DNA from: Cephalotus follicularis
Lineage: Eukaryota; Streptophyta; Magnoliopsida; Oxalidales; Cephalotaceae
Direction of reading: 5' to 3'
Length of the DNA: 64,000 bases
NCBI GenBank assembly: GCA_001972305.1
Contig: BDDD01000357.1
Location: 429,772 to 493,771, forward strand
The notes beneath the pieces are model-generated. The model did no database searches. It worked only from the letters and a program-made list of their open reading frames with translations, and was not told where the DNA came from. How positions within the stretch are numbered: the first letter of the stretch is position 1; each line of letters begins with the position of its first letter. Shown here one piece after another: positions 1 through 11,790 of the stretch. The position numbers and the translations under genes were made by a program.

Positions 1-553
1 CTTTATCTGGACTTCCTTTGAGCTGGGGTCTGCTACATACCTTTAGCCTTGCCAATTTCTCTTTCCTTGCACAATCCTTGCTCCCATGGAATTGATATTT
101 ATACCAATGGAGTGCAGAGGACATGGGGCTAACTTAGACAGGACCCATCTTGTCCTCTTCTACCATTCCTCTCATTCTCTCGATTCCTCTAGAATAACTG
201 TGCAAGATAAAATTGTTAAAAGCATGTCTGAAGGGTCCCTTTCTCCTTTTATAATAGCCATTGGAAGAGTCTAGAATTTCCTAGACTAAACCAACGGGTG
301 AATGGCCATTCAAGGCTTGGGCCCGCCTCCCCCCCTTGGGCCCAATTTACATTTTCTACATTAAAGCCGAAAAATCCAATTACCACATTAAATCCAGTCC
401 AAGGAGAGTAACACAATCTCTTTAGCCCAAAGTCACAAATTATATTCCATTAAGGCCCAATAAATACTTCATAAAATTCGGGCTCAGCCCAAAAGGAAGA
501 AAAATAATTACAAAGCCCAATAATAATTTTTTATAATATTTAGGGCTCTTACA
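1..553 (-). mobile_element. Candidate LTR fragment (element I), minus strand, running off the left edge
   Basis: Read on the minus strand, this stretch begins TGTAAGAGCCC at position 553, the TG start and style of a plant gypsy LTR, and is rich in GGGCTT/GGCCCA words. It abuts sequence homologous to the interior of LTR A (from 554), so it looks inserted into that LTR. No coding domain, primer site or second copy is visible, so the family and the other end are unknown. The only open frames here are short and unconvincing. Confidence 0.35.
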
Positions 554-1158
554 CTCACACTCTGTTATTGATCGCTGTTGATTGTCTGCTAGATGATTGA
601 TATGATTTATATTAGATCCACTCATGTTCGCCGATATGGGATGGTTGTATACGACTGGTGGATCGCAACTGGCATTCATGCATTCTTATATGCCATGCAT
701 TATTGTTGTACACTTTATACCTGTTTATATGCACTTACACATTATATCATATTGCATACATGTATTTAGCATAATCTGTGCATGGGGATATATCTACTTA
801 GCTCTATGGCTGACCCCTCCTTTGGGATTAGGGATTTATGTGTTTTTAGGTAACACTACTGGGACCAGTTCTCGAGGAGATAACTAGTTCCTTACTTTTC
901 GTGCACCGACTTGAAGACCGTATGACCTGCTTTATCTTTTGATTCTGTTATAGCATGTATTTGGATTTGGATTGGGATAAGTCATGTACTGTATTGAAAT
1001 GATTTGGAATTGTAATATGTAATTAAGAGATTGTATTACATTCAGTACATTATACATACTTGTAATAAAAGTATTAATTTATCATGTTTTTTGATATGGT
1101 ATCTAGGTTCGACTACTGTATATTATTTTTGCGTGACGCCCGGGCGCAAGACGTCACA
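554..1158 (+). repeat. LTR A, first (partial) copy
   Basis: Shares long matches with 1750-2371, such as ATTCATGCATTCTTATATGC and the final third around GTACTGTATTGAAATGATTTG. It ends GTCACA just before the primer site. The left part is cut off by the sequence ending at 553. Confidence 0.75.
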
Positions 1159-1173
1159 TTTGGTATCAAAGAC
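1159..1173 (+). other. Primer-binding site of element A (initiator tRNA-Met type)
   Basis: TTTGGTATCAAAGAC sits directly after the LTR end. It is one or two bases off the plant consensus TGGTATCAGAGC, which is complementary to the 3' end of initiator tRNA-Met. Confidence 0.7.
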
Positions 1174-1449
1174 AATGTTGGCTTGCTAGGTTAAGTACTA
1201 AACTGTAGTGATAAATGCTTTTAAATATTTCCTGCTATGAATCTAACCTTTCCCTTAATAAGGTAGATTATGGACGACAGAGGTAGACGTGACCAACAAG
1301 GTAGGCGAAACGCTTAAGCTCAGGCCGTTGAGGACAAGTCTATTCATGAGAATGCGATCCCAAAGTATGATCCTAATGATCCATCTCTGGGAGCTATCCA
1401 TGAACTCTGACCTCTTTATCAATGATCTGAATCGATGACTCTTGATCAT

Positions 1450-2371
1450 TTAAGGATGCACCTGGTGGCACTTATTACCACGTATGCACATGCGTGGTTC
1501 TTACCACTTTATTTGTGCTCATATGGTACCTACCATTGAGTAGGTTCTTAGCTGGTACTTATCACTAAGCAGGCCTGGTAGATTTAATCTATTGATCTGA
1601 ATCTACTGGGCTGGTCTAGCTATCCACTCTTCAGGACTACACTCCAGAGGTTAGATTTCCATTCTACTTGACCTAACTTGACTTGTATAGATATGAGGTC
1701 ACACGCTCTATAGGATTCACTTCACTTGATCGTGTTTGATCAGAGTGCTCTCACACTCTGCTATTGATCGTTGTTGATTGTTTGCTAGATGATTGATAGG
1801 ATTTATATTAGATCCCAGTCCAATATGTTGGTATGGGACAGTTGTATACGACTAATAGATCGCAACTGGCATTCATGCATTCTTATATGCCATGCATTAT
1901 TGTTGTACACTTGATACATGTTAATGTTCACTTACACATTTTATCACATTTAATAGATGTGTATAGCATAATCTGCTCATAGAGATATATCTACTTGACC
2001 CTTGGCTGACTCCTTAGGGATGGGAGATTTATGTATTTTCAGGTAACACTGTTAGGACCAATTCCCGAGGAGATAACTAGTTCCTTACTTTCCGTGCACT
2101 AAATTGAAGACCGTATGATCTGCTTTATCTTTTTATGCTTTCTGTTATAGCATGTATTTGGATTTGGATTTGGATAAGTCATGTACTGTATTGAAATGAT
2201 TTGAAATTGTAGCATGTATTGAAGAGATTGTATTACATTCAGTACACTAGACATGATTATAATAAGAGTTTTAATTGATCCTGCTTTTTAATATGGTACC
2301 TACTCCCAACTATTGTATATTATTCTTACGAGACATGACGCGACTGGCCCTCTAGGGATGGGATGTTGCAC
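1450..2371 (+). repeat. LTR A, second (partial) copy
   Basis: Begins near GGATGCACCTGGTGGCAC, which aligns with an interior position of the longer LTR D read on its own strand, so this copy lacks the LTR's first part. It carries the short CACTTATTACCAC/CACTTATCACTA repeats shared with D and ends TTGCA at the CACTA junction. Confidence 0.72.
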
Positions 2372-2709
2372 AATTACTTTCCATAGCTTTACGAAAGGTA
2401 TTACCAAATAATGTGGTCAAAGCTATAATTGAACTATGCAATTGTTTCATGATATTATGCTCAAGGGATAACAAAATATCAAACTTGGAAAAATTCCAAG
2501 ATTATGTAGTTGTTATGGTTTGCAGTCTTGAGAAAAATTTTCCGCCATCATTCTTCGATATAATAGAGCATTTACCTATACATTTAGCTAAAGAGCTAAG
2601 GATTGCTGGGTCAGTGCTATTTCGTTGGATGTATCCGATAGAAAGGTATGCATAGCTAAATCAATTATAAAGATAATCATTATTTCTATTTATAAGACTA
2701 TTAATCGTT
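2372..2709 (+). pseudogene. CACTA TNP2-like gene, DUF4218 fragment
   Basis: The frame from 2372 reads QLLSIALRKVLPNNVVKAI, then contains FPPSFFDI and ends RWMYPIER, which are hallmark motifs of the DUF4218 region downstream of the Transposase_21 domain in plant CACTA TNP2 proteins. After ...GAAAG at about 2645 a GTATGC donor-like sequence opens an intron-like AT-rich stretch to about 2709. The upstream part of the gene (the catalytic region) is not in the window because element A ends at 2371. The reading order continues on the opposite strand at 3925, because the next block is inverted. What is seen is domain motifs in one open frame; family membership is well supported. The copy cannot be functional as it stands. 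Confidence 0.85.
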
Positions 2710-2834
2710 AATATATGACGGTAGCATACACTTGCCGTGTCGTAAAATAATATTGTATACATGCCACCCCATCATACAGAACCGTACACAATTATATAAT
2801 TACAAGCAGTTGCATATAAATCACGGGGCTTACA
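2710..2834 (-). repeat. Displaced first part of the B 5' LTR
   Basis: On the minus strand this begins TGTAAGCCCC (2834-2825), like the 3' LTR at 8668, and shares TTTTACGACACGGCA and GTGTATGCTACCGTCATA with 8698-8733. It is preceded on that strand by the TSD CTGCA. Confidence 0.85.
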
Positions 2835-3925
2835 TGCAGTTCTTCTTCAACAGTAGTTGAATACAAATTAAATCGATTTCTTGGTGACATTAGAACAACA
2901 ACATGCCGATTTGTTTCAACAGGGTCTTGAACATACCATTCTTGGTCGACTTGAGATGCAAAAATAAATGGCTCATTATCCGACCTATTATCTTTGTATA
3001 ACAAGTGGTTGAAGTTCACTAACATAAAATTAAACTCATCTTCCTTCACACCTCATTGATTAACCCAATCACAATTGAATAGCACAAAATTCATGTTGTT
3101 GAGGTAATGAATTTAAAGAATTTTTGTCAACTCTCCATAGTAAGTGACATCTCTTGCATGAGGGTTTTGATCTTTTCCACTAGCATAACTCATTGTATTC
3201 GCTTGAAGACAACACCAACGTTTTGAGTTTTTCTATGCTTATCAACAACTTTTGTTCAAAAATGAAAACCACGAGTTAGATAAGATTTGCATCTAAATGC
3301 ATCGTAATCAGGAAGTAAAGCCAAGATTCTGATTTCATTTCATCCTCAGCAGCCTTATTTTCCACCTTACAATTTATTTTAAACAAAAAAAAAAGTTATT
3401 TATAATGATATATATGTAAGTGTAAACAATTCATCTAAAAATAATAATGTAGCACTTACGTAATCTTTAAACCAGCTATGGAATTGTTGGCTATGTAGGC
3501 GACGAACCAAATCCGCGTCATTAGGATACTTTTGCCTTAGTATTTCAACGTGTTTACTATAACATCATACAAATATAGATTGATAAAAATAATGATTAAT
3601 AATAGATAGTTTGGATCTAATGTTGGTTTACACATTACTTACTTAATGCATGGAGAAACTATATCGGCGTTGGCCATCACATATCTATGAGCTTGTATCC
3701 ATGATATGAAATCAAGTCGAAATGGCTTGACTTTTCCCACGAGATGGCCAACAACAATATCTTTATCATTGGTTCTCAGAGGTTGATTGGACTTTCTTTC
3801 CAAATCTTCATCCAAATATCTTGGATAGAAAGTCATGCATTCTTCCACACACTTTTCTTTAGCAACGGATGCCTCAGGACGGGTCCGATTACGTACGTAG
3901 GATTTTAATGTGCCAAGATGCCTTC
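2835..3925 (-). pseudogene. CACTA TNP2-like gene, middle part with DUF4216 (inverted)
   Basis: On the minus strand, from 3925 downward: KGRHLGTLKSYVRNRTRPEA, ECMTFYPRYL, WIQAHRYVMANADIVSP, an intron-like gap, then KHVEILRQKYPND and FHSWFKDYV (about 3560-3460), another gap, then NPHARDVTYYGELTKIL, VLFNCDWVNQ and the DUF4216 core FIFASQVDQEWYVQDP ending about 2840. This is the standard downstream half of plant CACTA TNP2 proteins. In-frame stops occur, for instance inside DVTYYGEL...NYLNNMNFV and after CDWVNQ. The reading frame is picked up again at 17502 after LTR element B. Motifs are seen directly; the family call is strong. Confidence 0.85.
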
Positions 3926-6767
3926 CTTTATGACTATCCTTGGATAGAGTAAGTTCAATAGAACCAAAAAGGGTAGTTTTGAGATTTCGTTCGAAAGAAG
4001 TCTCTAGATATATAGATGGTGTAGCTTCTCACATAGGCATCATCTCTCATTCCCGTTGATTCTCATTCGCTCACTTCCTGTTTTAGAGAGACAATAAGAG
4101 GGAATTAGAGAGAGAAAGCTCGGATTGGAGCAAAGAATGAGTCGTTGGACTTGCAGTAGTGTGTTGAGCCTAAGGTAAGAACAAACTCACTGTTCTAGTG
4201 TCAAATTCGTCCAGATCTGCATCTAAATCGATCGTTATCGAGGTAGGTTCTACACATATACTTTGAACTCATGCATATTCCTGCCTTTATTGATGGATTA
4301 TGCTGTTGTGAACTACTAGATCAAGGCTAGATGAATGATTTAGGAGCCTTGGTCTGCTCAATAGCGGATTAAAATAGATATCAGAGAGAGAATGGAGATT
4401 TTGAGGTTATAGACCCAAGTCCCTTCTCTCCGCTGATTCTGGATCCACGAGTATGGATCTTATTATTTAAATTGTTTCTCAGTTGTAACTGACCACTGGG
4501 GCTTATAGCTCCTCTGAACCGAGTCTTAGGCTGATTATGAGCTGGTGACTGTTAAGTCTATAAATCGTTGACGCTTTGTCAACGTAAACCAGTATTGAAG
4601 GTGAACCTCAGTACTTAACCACAGTATTGAAGGCGGACCTCAGTACTTGACCCCAGTATTGAAGGCAGACCTCAATACTTGAAGGCGGACCTCAGTATTG
4701 AAGGCGGACCTCAGTACTTGACCCCAGTATTTAAGACGGACCTCAATACCTGAAGGCGGACCTCAATATTTGAAAGCGGACCCCAGCATTGAAGGCAGAC
4801 CTCAGTATGTATATTTTGAGGTTATAGACCCAAATCCCTTCTCTCCACTGACTCTGGATCCACGAGTATGGATCTTAGTGTTTAAGTGGTTTCTAAGTTG
4901 TAGCTAACCACTAGGGCTTATAGCTCCTCTGAATCAAGTGTTGGGCTGATTATGAGCTAGTGACTGCTAAGTCTATAAATCATTGACGCTTTGTTAGCAT
5001 AAGCCAGTATTGAAGGCGGACCTCAGTACTTGACCCCAGTATTGAAGGCAGACCTCAACACTTGAAGGCGGACCTCAATATATGAAGGCGTACCTTAGTA
5101 TTGAATGCAGACCTCAGTACTTGACCCCTGTATTAAAGGTGGACCTCAATACTTCAACGCGGACCTCAATATTTGAAGGTGGACCTTAGTATTGAAGGCG
5201 GACCTTAGTACTTGACCCCCTGGTATTGAAGGCGGACCTCAATATTCGAAGGCGAACCTCATTATTGAAGGCAAACCTTAGTACTTGACCCCAATATTGA
5301 AGGCGGACCAAATACTTGAAGGAGAACCTCAATATTTGAAGGCGGACCTCAGTACTTGACCACAGTATTAAAGGTGGACCTCAATACTTGAAGACGAACC
5401 TCAATATTTGAAGGCGGACCTCAGTATTGAAGGCAGACCTCAATACTTGATGGCAGACCTCGGTACATGAGGACAGACCTCGGTACATGAAGGCTGACCT
5501 CAAAGTTAGAAGCCAGACCTCAGAGGTAGAGGTCAGAGCTCCAACAACTTGAAGTCTGGCCTCAAGGCTTGAAGCCAACCTTCGAAGCTAGAGGTCAGAG
5601 GTAGACATCAGGGCTCAAAGCTCGAAGTCTGACCTCAAGGCTTGAAGGCAGACCTCAGAGGAAGAGGTCAGAGCTCGAAGCTCAAGTCTGACATCAAGAC
5701 TTAGGGAACTCTAAGGCCGTGCAGACTACGTGAATCCTTCTCTGAAGCAGATGGTTTCAATACATTCCTTCCAAAGGGTTTTATATTTAAAGACATGTAA
5801 AGTCCCTTATCATGCTTAACATTGTTGAGTCTGGATGAGATAGCCTACTCCCAATCTCCACTAAGTCCTGGAAGGTTAATTAGGCCGACCTCGTATAACT
5901 GCGAGTTCCTAAAGAGACTAGCATTTAGGCAAGGGTTAAGCAGGTATACTTTGAATAACCCTCGTCTGCCAAGCCAGTGTTATGTCGTCCACTGAAGCAC
6001 AAGCAATGCATGGATGATGGTGATGCTCAACTGCAGCATAGTAGTACACAGAAGTGGGTGATGCTACCTCAAGCTGAGGAGGCTGAGGTATGCTCCTCTG
6101 CTACCTCGAGCCGAGGAGGTCAAGGTATGCTTCTTTGCTAACGAGTCGAGTAGGCTGAGGAGCGCTTATGATTGTTGACTCCTCAACCTACGACACCTTG
6201 AGTGTGTAAAAGGATGGAAATCCTCTGACTCATCTGCCTACATCACTGAGATTGCGTAGAAGGATGGAAGCACTTCCTACTCATACTCTATGATTGGTAT
6301 TGAAGTGCTACCTTGAGAAAGCGAGGAAGAGGAGTATTCATGCTCATGCCTTGTGGTTGTATGCATCCTTAGATGATTATAGCTATGATGGCTGACCCAT
6401 TCTTGAAATGGGCACAACAATTAGGGGTAAGATCAGAGTATGCAGCGGAAGTGATCTGATAGGCTGAGTCGCGGAGCAAGACTTCATTATCAGTGCAGTT
6501 CCTACTATTTATACCTACCTTGTATAAGAGACTTGAGGTATAATCCGCTATGACCTGCCTGCTTGTGGCAGTGCATGAAATATCAGATGTTAATGTATAT
6601 AAATTGGGGCTTATCCATGTGAGATGTTTGATGGTTATTTGTGCATGCATGATTTTGATTCAAAGTTTTAAATTTATGGCATATTTGGATGACGATATGA
6701 ATGAATAGTAAGGATGGCATGTCACGTGCCGGATCGTGGGATCCTCCGCATGGTTAGGGGCATGACA
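3926..6767 (+). repeat. B 5' LTR, main part
   Basis: Matches 8740-9625 and 15873-17501 nearly throughout, for example GGTTCAATAGAACC-like and AGTCTCTAGATATATAG at the start, and GTAAGGATGGCATGTCAC near the end. It ends GGGGCATGACA. It contains a long minisatellite (4588-5560) and a second block of GAGGTCAGAGCTC-type repeats to about 5700. No gene is present. Confidence 0.88.
4588..5560 (+). repeat. Minisatellite in LTR B (GAAGGCGGACCTCA units)
   Basis: Dozens of imperfect units of about 17-33 bp built on AGTATTGAAGGCGGACCTC and TACTTGACCCCAGTATT, fading after 5430 into GAAGGCAGACCTCGGTACATG and AGGTCAGAGCTC variants. The homologous array in the 3' LTR (9395-9620 and 15873-16200) has a different number of units, so the array has expanded or contracted since insertion. 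Confidence 0.9.
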
Positions 6768-6786
6768 GTTTGGTGGTTTCAGAGCA
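6768..6786 (+). other. Primer-binding site of element B
   Basis: GTTTGGTGGTTTCAGAGC follows the 5' LTR end directly and resembles the TGGTATCAGAGC site for initiator tRNA-Met. Confidence 0.65.
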
Positions 6787-6934
6787 TAAAATATGCTGGA
6801 TATGCCAGGATATGATCCTCGGCTTTTGGAATTAACTGTTGTGAATAAGATTATTGATTGCTTTAATTATTTGGAGTTACGGATATGATAAGTGGATATT
6901 GACCCCTTCTCTCTTATATAAGGTAGGTATGGAA

Positions 6935-8460
6935 GGTAGATGAAGAGGAACTGCGAGAAGGACTGGGGTGGGGCCATCAACGAGACGCACCCAAGCCAAT
7001 AGAGGTATTAAAGAACACGGAGCTGAGAATGTGGCCCAAGAAGCAAAATTTGCTGTCCCTGCTCAGGAAGAGCCCAGAGATTTTATGAGAGAGATGCATG
7101 CTATGATGGTCCAAATGAATGAACTTATGCAGCGACAAGTGGCTACAGCAGAGCAAACCCCAGCTGTAAGACTGGCCACAGCAAAGCAAACCTTAGCTGC
7201 AAGACCAGCTAGGCGTACAGAAGCAATAGTTCGACCATATGCTTGTCTTACACCCAGGGAAGATCCCTTGATTAGGTTTTTGCAGTTAAATCCTCCGACA
7301 TTTACAGGGGATTCTGATGTTGTTGCCGCTGAGAGATGGCTAATGCAAATGGAAAAAATATTCAAGGTCTTGGGTTGTTCAGACTCTGAGAATATTGCTT
7401 TTGCCACTTACATGCTGAAGGGTGAAGCAGAGCATTGGTGGAGGATGGTTGATGCCTCATGGGAAGAATCGGGACTATCAAATTCTTGGGATATGTTTGT
7501 AGCGGAATTCAATGAGAAATACTTCCCCGAGGCCGAAATTGACAAAAAGGAGACTGAATTTCTTGGCCTAAAATAAGGTGACATGACAGTGGCCCAGTAC
7601 GATGCCAGGATTATTGAGTTGTTGAGGATAGCTCCTCACCTGATCGGTACTGAGGCAAGGAAGGCCAAGAGGTTTCTTGGTGGACTTAGACCGAATATCA
7701 GACAGAAGCTAGTGCCTCTGCGATTGAGATCCTTCTTTTAGTTGGCTAGAAAAGCCAGAGATGTTGAGGCAGTAGCAGAAGAACTGCGTAATTTAAGGAT
7801 CCAAACCTGTAGTATTAGGCCAGCTTTGTCAGACTAGCAATCAGGGAGGAGTTCTGGGAACAGTAATAAATCCAAGAGGACAGGAGACAGTAGCCTGAGT
7901 CAAGGTGGATCTCCTCTGAGCATTGGTAGTCCATCCGGTTCCTCGGGACCAGGAGGATAGTTTCGAGGTTCTCGGCAGAGGAAGCGAGGCCAGAGTGCTC
8001 GGCAGAGGCATCAGAGGTGGTTGGCATCACAGGGAAGTCACTCTAGGCTTTCCAGTTATAGCAGTCAGATTCCTTTTGATATGTGCGTATATTGTCAGTG
8101 CACAAATCATGCTTCAGATGATTATTGGTGAAAAACCAGCAAGTACATAGTTTGTGTAGCTATGGATCATATGGCTGAAGAGTGTCCTCAGAGTAGACAT
8201 GGTTTAGGGAATCAGCCGGGTCAGAGTTTGGCTCGATCTTAGGGAGTTTCCCAGCAGGATTGTGGTTCTAGACAGCAATACCAGGGTCGCCCGAGCACCA
8301 ATTCACCTTCTACAGTGCAGGGAGATCGTGGGAAACAGCCTATAGGATCAGCACATATCGTGCAGGGTAGAGTTTATGCCATGGATCAGAGGACTGTCGC
8401 GGAATCAACTCCAGTTGTTGGAGATACCGAATAAGAACATCGCCTTAGTTAAAGTTTTAA
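6935..8460 (+). pseudogene. gag remnant of element B (retrotransposon gag domain, zinc knuckle)
   Basis: The main open part (6968-7576) holds a coiled N-terminal region, then a Retrotrans_gag-type domain recognisable from the motifs FTGDSDVVAAERWLMQMEKIF, LKGEAEHWWRM and FNEKYFPEAEID. Further downstream are KRFLGGLRPNIRQKL-like sequence and a CVYCQCTNHASDDYW...HMAEECP zinc-knuckle region near 8080-8190. In LTR elements Gag packages the element RNA. No protease, reverse transcriptase or integrase follows before the polypurine tract. The region is broken in several places and is treated as a fossil. Confidence 0.82.
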
Positions 8461-8654
8461 GGCAATACCACGGGGATATATGTTAAGCAGACCTGCGTTA
8501 ACTGTTGCAGGACAGACCAGTTACTGGAGTCTGCTCGACATTATGTTCACTCGTGGGGTACTCTGTCGAGTAGACCTGGGAGTGTGAGAAAGACATAAGA
8601 GCATTGTATCCTCTCTTGCTTTGACTTTAGGGAATCTCGGGACAAGATTTCCTT

Positions 8655-8667
8655 AAGCAGGGGAGGA
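8655..8667 (+). other. Polypurine tract of element B
   Basis: AAGCAGGGGAGGA immediately precedes the TG start of the 3' LTR at 8668, the usual plus-strand priming position. Confidence 0.7.
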
Positions 8668-9625
8668 TGTAAGCCCCAAGTATACGATATTGTTTTACGA
8701 CACGGCATGTGTATGCTACCGTCATATTTTCCTTAATGCTATCCTTGGATAGAGTGGGTTCAATAGAACCAAAAAGGGTAGTTTTGAGATTTCGTTCAAA
8801 AGAAGTCTCTAGATATATAGAAGGTGCAGTTTCGCACATAGGCATCATCTCTCATTCCCGTTGACTCTCATTTGCTCGCTTCCTATTTTAGAGAGACAGT
8901 GAGAGGGAATTAGAGAGAGAAAGCTCATATTGGAGCAAAGAAGGAGTCGTTGGACTCGCGGTAGTGTGTAGAGCCTGAGGGAAGAACTAACACACGGTTC
9001 TAGTGGTAGATTCGTCAAGATCTGCATCTAAATCGGTCGTTATCAAGGTAGGTTCTACACATATACTTTGAACTAATGCATATTCTTGCCTTGAATGATG
9101 GATTATGCTGTTATGAACTGCTAGATCAGGGCTAAATGAATGATTTAGGAGCCATGGTCTGCTCAATAGTGGATTAAAATAGATATCAGAGATAGAATGG
9201 AGATTTTGAGGTTATAGACCCAAATCCCTTCTCTCCGTTGATTCTGGATCCACGAGTATGGATCTTAGTGTTTAAGTGGTTTCTGAGTAGTAACTGACCA
9301 TTGGGGCTTATAGCTCCTTTGAATCGAATGTTGGGCTGATTATGAGCTGGTGACTGTAAAGTCTATAAATCGTTGACACTTTGTCAACGTAAGCCAGTAT
9401 TGAAGGCGGACCTCAGTACTTGACCACAGTATTGAAGGCGGACCTCAATACTTGAAGGCAGACCTCAATATTTGAAGGTGGGCCATAGTATTGAAGGTGG
9501 ACCTCAGTGCTTGAGCCCAGTATTGAAGGAAGACCTCAGTATTGAAAGAGGACCTCAGTACTTGACCCCAGTATTGAAGGCGGACCTCAATACTTGAAGG
9601 CGGACCTTAGTAGTATTGAAGGCAG

Positions 9626-11790
9626 TGATGGAATCGGATAAACCGAGTCCGGTGCCAAAATGGACATAGGGTGAAAAAGTATAGAATAAAATTTTTAAAC
9701 AATCAATCATGCAGCGGAAAAGTACCCTATATAACAAAACAAGTCCATAAAGGCACGTCCACAGATCCCATGGATCACCACAACATCAACAAAATTGAAT
9801 TGGTATCACCATTGCATCCAATGGTGACACACAAACATGGCAAGAAGAAGAGGGGGCCAAAGGTTATACCAGTGGGTGTTGGCTCCTTCGTTCTTTGCCG
9901 GTACAAGCTTGAGTAGATTCCCTTTGATCTTCTCCAAGCTTCAGGTACAGCAGGTAATTCGTCCAGCAAACTCCAAGAGCTAGAACTCACTCACTCTCTC
10001 ACTTAGCTTAGAAAAGGAGTATAGATTATGAACAATGAAATCAGTAATCAATCCACCCTAGATAAGCCTTGCTTGGTGTATATTAATGAAAGGGAACACA
10101 CACTTGCAGAGAAGAATTAGTAGTCCAATTGCCCAGCAAAAGTCACTCTATCTCTCTTACATTTCTGCAGAAATGTTTTATACCAGCCTCTGATTCTCTC
10201 TCCCAACCTCCCATTTACTCAGAATCATGGCCTTCACTCCTTTGGAGTCTGAAGCCATGATTCCCACGTTTCCAAAACGTGCAAGAACGGGAGCTGGATG
10301 CTGGAAACGTGGGAGAGATCGTGCCCACGATTTGAGCTCGTGCACAAGCTGCACGTTCTGCTCAAAGACGTCGACGCCTTTCAAAAGACGTCGACTCCTA
10401 TTCAACGTGGCACTAAAAGACATCAATGCTTTCTAAAAGACAACGACGTCTTTATCAGGAATACGCGTCGATGTCTTTCTAAAAGACGTCGACGCCTTCT
10501 GGCTAGTGAAGCACAAAAAGTCTAACTCCTTTAGTGTTCTCATGTCACTTTTAAATATTGGTTAAGTAAGATTACACATATGTGTTTCCACAAAATGTAA
10601 AATCCACACAACCGATATTTGACACCAAGACTTAATATGTCTAACATATTAAAGACCTAGTCATTATAAGGCAGGGACCCTTTAAAATCTTGGTTATCAG
10701 AGAGGTGTTCATAAATTACCGAAATACCCCTCGGGTCCGGTTTAGCCATTCAAAATGGTCCTCGAGCAATTTAAATGCTATTGGAATAATATCCAAATAT
10801 TATCCAGATGAAAAAATTAATCTAATTAATTTTTTCAACACCTCAATAACCACAGATTTTCTAAGTTATCGGTTCGCGTGTACTATAATCCCTTGTCATA
10901 CTTGGCCCCGATTGAGGTCTAGGGTAAGGATATGTGTCAACCCTAGATAGTACCTCAATGACTAAAATATCTGATCATTACTAGGACCTTTGGTAAACTC
11001 TCCGGAAATCTAATTATCAGTCTACCTTAACCTTGGCCAAGGATTTCATAAGTCCAAAGTATAATCAAACAATAATAGGGCCGATCACCTTCGCTCAGGT
11101 CTGACAATCCCTTATTGCGCACTCACTTATATTCGTATAGATTCGATCATACCCAAAGACCATCCGATTGCCAGCCCTGCGTAAGGATTGGGTAAGGTGG
11201 AGATCAAAGCATAACCGTCTCCATACAACATAGAGTGGTCGCTCAGGTCTAAGGATCACTTAAAGTGTAAGAACTTGCTAAGTGATCATCACTTATACAC
11301 AACCGCAACCAGTAGGAGTCACTGCTGACACGAGAATAGAGACCCTCTGAACAGCGTCTCCTACGCGGGTCCAGCTCAGTGTACACGCTCCCAGCGTGCA
11401 CCCCGTATTTGCCCTAGTGTCCAACACAGATGGTAGTGAGAGAATCCATCCCCCGATTCCATGAGCAGGCAACATACGCGCAAGTCTATCCGGTTCACTA
11501 ATGCCTACAAAGTAAACCTATGACTTGGAACAAGTTTGACATAAGGAATAAGGTAACCAGTCTCACAGCCTCCATGCCAGGCATCCAACCCTATGTCAGG
11601 GCATCACAAGTATAAGTAGGTATTAATTAAACTACTTCAATTATGTGAGAAAATACAAGTGATATAGACATAACAAAATTAGCACACATCATATATATAT
11701 GTATATATACAAGGAATAAGATTGTTTCATACAAGATAAGATACAATGTGACAACCCATCTAATGGCTTGTCGGGTCACTATATCTAACA
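9626..11790 (-). repeat. LTR C, left copy (3' LTR in element orientation)
   Basis: About 2.16 kb, matching 13726-15867 almost base for base. It contains a cluster of GACGTCGACGCC-type words at about 10365-10500. Open frames inside are repeated in both copies and have no recognisable protein features. Confidence 0.93.

Larger units (their letters stand above)
554..2371 (+). mobile_element. Fossil Ty3/gypsy-type LTR element A (two partial LTRs and a scrap of gag)
   Basis: Sequence at 554-1158 recurs at about 1750-2371 with moderate divergence, giving two partial LTRs. A primer-binding site follows the first copy and a short gag-like leader (from 1270, ATGGACGACAG) lies between the copies. The second copy ends GGGATGTTGCA exactly where CACTA coding sequence starts, so A appears inserted in the CACTA element. 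LTR D (18056-20909, opposite strand) is a longer member of the same family. A is clearly broken, with most of its interior missing, and divergence between its LTRs suggests it is old. Confidence 0.72.
2710..3925 (-). other. Inverted block of about 1.2 kb holding CACTA coding sequence and the tip of LTR B
   Basis: Both kinds of sequence in this block are in reverse relative to their continuations. The CACTA gene reads leftward from KGRHLGTLKSYVRN near 3925, whereas its preceding exon reads rightward up to 2655. The first roughly 125 bp of LTR B (TGTAAGCCCC at 2834 down to about 2710) reads leftward, while the rest of that LTR reads rightward from about 3926. The base pairs flanking LTR B agree: CTGCA (read on the minus strand, 2839-2835) matches CTGCA at 17502-17506. 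One inversion with breakpoints near 2710 and 3925, after insertion of B, explains everything. Confidence 0.85.

Noticed and set aside
4588-5560. Regularly repeated short units resembling a CRISPR array
   Set aside because: Units are contiguous and degenerate with no unique spacers, lie in an LTR, and the genome is a plant. This is a minisatellite.
6977-7407. Minus-strand frames opposite the gag region of element B
   Set aside because: They are shadows of the sense gag domain, which has clear family motifs.
9671-10525. Repeated small frames in the left LTR of element C (also at 13771-14625)
   Set aside because: They recur because the LTR is duplicated. They have no ribosome-like start context or domain and include the GTCGAC words.
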